From assembly GCA_965153455.1 (NCBI GenBank), contig OZ234499.1:13636271-13700270 (forward strand): a stretch of 64,000 nt of DNA, written 5' to 3'. The notes under the pieces are model-generated. The model was given only the letters and a program-made list of their open reading frames with translations, had not been told where the DNA came from and searched no databases. The DNA is from Sphagnum compactum. Taxonomy: Eukaryota; Bryophyta; Sphagnopsida; Sphagnales. The first letter of the stretch is position 1. Each line of letters begins with the position of its first letter. Below are positions 62,555 to 64,000 of this stretch, piece by piece. The position numbers and the translations under genes are program-made.

Positions 62555-62693
62555 GAGAATGGCAATGTCGGAGGGCAGGACGTTTCTGAAGAGAATGGCA
62601 ATGTCGGAGGGCAGGACGTTTCTGAAGAGAATGGCAATGTCGGAGGGCAGGACGTTTCTGAAGAGAATGACAATGTCGGAGGGCAGGACGTTT
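62555..62693. repeat. 36-bp tandem repeat, 4 copies
   Basis: The unit GAGAATGGCAATGTCGGAGG plus GCAGGACGTTTCTGAA is repeated four times with one substitution. As the length is a multiple of three, every frame on both strands stays open and encodes a 12-residue repeat, for example EENGNVGGQDVS on the plus strand. Confidence 0.95.
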
Positions 62694-62985
62694 CAAACCC
62701 CCCTATGAACTTTGCAGGTGTCAGTACGTAGTCATGGACGGCGCTCACATCGTTCTGCCACAAGGTTGTACTACTAGCCTAAAAACCCTGGGAAAGATAA
62801 ACTAAAAAACATCCCGACCAAAACAAATAGCAGCAGGAACTAGGCTGTTGGTTTAATACCTAGTCCTGCAGAGCTCCGTGAGCCCATATGGGTTCACATC
62901 TGCCTGCAAGGAGCAAGACGTGCATGCGACAGAGACATTTTCGTTCTGCAAACACCCGCCCCCCACAAACAACAACCATGCAGGA

Positions 62986-63321
62986 CTGCACACTGACACC
63001 CACAACACTTGTCCTGCACACCGACACCAACATAATTGTCCTGCACACTGACACCCACAACACTGGTCCTGCACAGCAACACCCACATACGTGTCCTGTA
63101 CACTGACACCCACAACACTTGTCCTGCACACTGACACCCACAACACTGGTCCTGCACACTGACACCCACAACACTGGTCCTGCTCACTGACACCCACAAC
63201 ACTGGTCCTGCACACTGACACCCACAATACTGGTCCTGCACACTGACACCCACAACCTTGTCTTGTCCTGCACACTGGCACCTACAAGCTTGTCTTGTCC
63301 TGCGCACTGACGCCCACAAAC
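62986..63321. repeat. 28-bp tandem repeat, about 12 copies
   Basis: The unit CTGCACACTGACACCCACAA plus CACTGGTC repeats with small changes. The unit is not a multiple of three. The long cysteine-rich frames on the minus strand arise from the repeat and are unlikely to be genes. There are no unique spacers, so it is not a CRISPR array. Confidence 0.93.
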
Positions 63322-63560
63322 TCTGTATGGGGGGTGCTTAACATCCCTCTGCCTGCCTGCCCGCCCACCCACCTGCCCCCACCCTCATGTGAATATTTTA
63401 TGGCAATGACAAATTCTAAAATCTGGAAAGGTTGCCGCCGCTCGTCCTTCTTCTTACATGCCAAGGATTTATAAAGGATAATCAAGTGGTAATGCTACAT
63501 CCCGCAGAGTGCAGAATTCATGGGGGTTTCATAAACCCTTATTTTCTATGGTTTTTTGGA

Positions 63561-63735
63561 TGGAAGTGAGGTTCTTTCATCCTTAGCATTTAAGGACAAG
63601 CAAGAGAAAGCCAATCGCAAACAACGATGAGCTAGTGATACAAGCTTAGTGGAAGTGGGGTTCTTTCATCCTTCGGACAAGCAAGAGAAAGCCAATCGCA
63701 AACAACGATGACCTAGTGATTTAGGCTTAGTGATA
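63561..63735. repeat. two-copy tandem duplication, about 88 bp
   Basis: TGGAAGTG.GGTTCTTTCATCC ... GACAAGCAAGAGAAAGCCAA, TCGCAAACAACGATGA and CTAGTGAT occur at 63561 and again at 63650. The second copy lacks a few bases after CATCCTT. Confidence 0.88.
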
Positions 63736-64000
63736 CGATTGATTGCTCGACAAGGTGAAAGGAGAGAAGCCATGAAGAAGGGGTTTGTTTTTGGGAGGAG
63801 TGTTGTGCACTACTAGATTGGTGCCCAATACTATTGAAACACTAACAAAGTCATACACATTAAAAAAACACACACACCCACATACACACACAAAATTCCA
63901 TGTGAATGGAATCTCATAAAATTAAAAAAAATTGAAAACCCTGTTCACACTGAACTGGATTCCAACAACAAAATGAACCCCACCCTATTTTTTTTAATTA
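63736..64000. other. terminal non-genic segment
   Basis: A (CA)-rich run lies at about 63866-63890 in otherwise AT-rich DNA. Nothing else seen. Confidence 0.5.

Noticed and set aside
62986-63321. Regular 28-bp repeats resembling a CRISPR array, with long Cys-rich frames on the minus strand
   Set aside because: Units are directly adjacent with no unique spacers, the genome is a plant's, and the frames result from the repeat itself.

Overview
The window is nuclear DNA of a land plant. Its genes are split by GT-AG introns, and their products are plant proteins: an LRR receptor-like kinase, a RanBPM-type CTLH protein, a plastid SEC14-like protein, glyoxysomal isocitrate lyase, a CYP98-type P450, the plastid nucleoid protein pTAC16 and two menthol-dehydrogenase-like SDRs. 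Between the genes lie long, very AT-rich tracts full of microsatellites, minisatellites and decayed mobile elements. Sequence style and gene sequences suggest a seed-free plant, perhaps a moss, but that is inference; I cannot name the species.

Layout. 0.9-3.4 kb (+): three-exon LRR-III receptor kinase with an atypical catalytic loop. 5.7-7.1 kb (-): single-exon SPRY-LisH-CTLH-CRA protein. 7.1-15.7 kb: AT-rich desert holding a ruined hAT-like transposase (8.8-9.8 kb), a degenerate AT-rich satellite (10.5-11.4 kb), a broken trihelix gene (14.4-14.7 kb) and a 317-bp element (15361-15677) with long inverted ends and an 8-bp target duplication, carrying an AT-hook/zinc-knuckle reading frame. 16.4-19.3 kb (+): CPSFL1-like CRAL-TRIO protein. 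20.2-22.3 kb (-): isocitrate lyase ending in AKL. 22.3-29.6 kb: non-genic, with dispersed repeats and a miRNA-like foldback. 29.6-31.6 kb (-): CYP98. 36.4-39.4 kb (-): pTAC16, five exons. 39.4-52.2 kb: desert with tandem repeats, nested palindromes and retroelement traces. 52.2-54.0 kb (-) and 58.5-60.2 kb (+): two SDR paralogues, head to head, with the same exon plan; the second has a His/Asp-rich insertion. 60.2-64.0 kb: three tandem-repeat blocks.

The genes do not form one pathway. The SDR pair is a local inverted duplication. CPSFL1-like and pTAC16 both act in chloroplasts, isocitrate lyase in peroxisomes, and CYP98 in phenylpropanoid metabolism at the ER. I found no rRNA or tRNA gene and no CRISPR array, and no clearly new multi-gene system. 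The most unusual items are the small TIR element with its preserved DNA-binding reading frame, the foldbacks at 24.25 and 32.4 kb, the nested palindromes at 41.25 kb, and the His-rich SDR.
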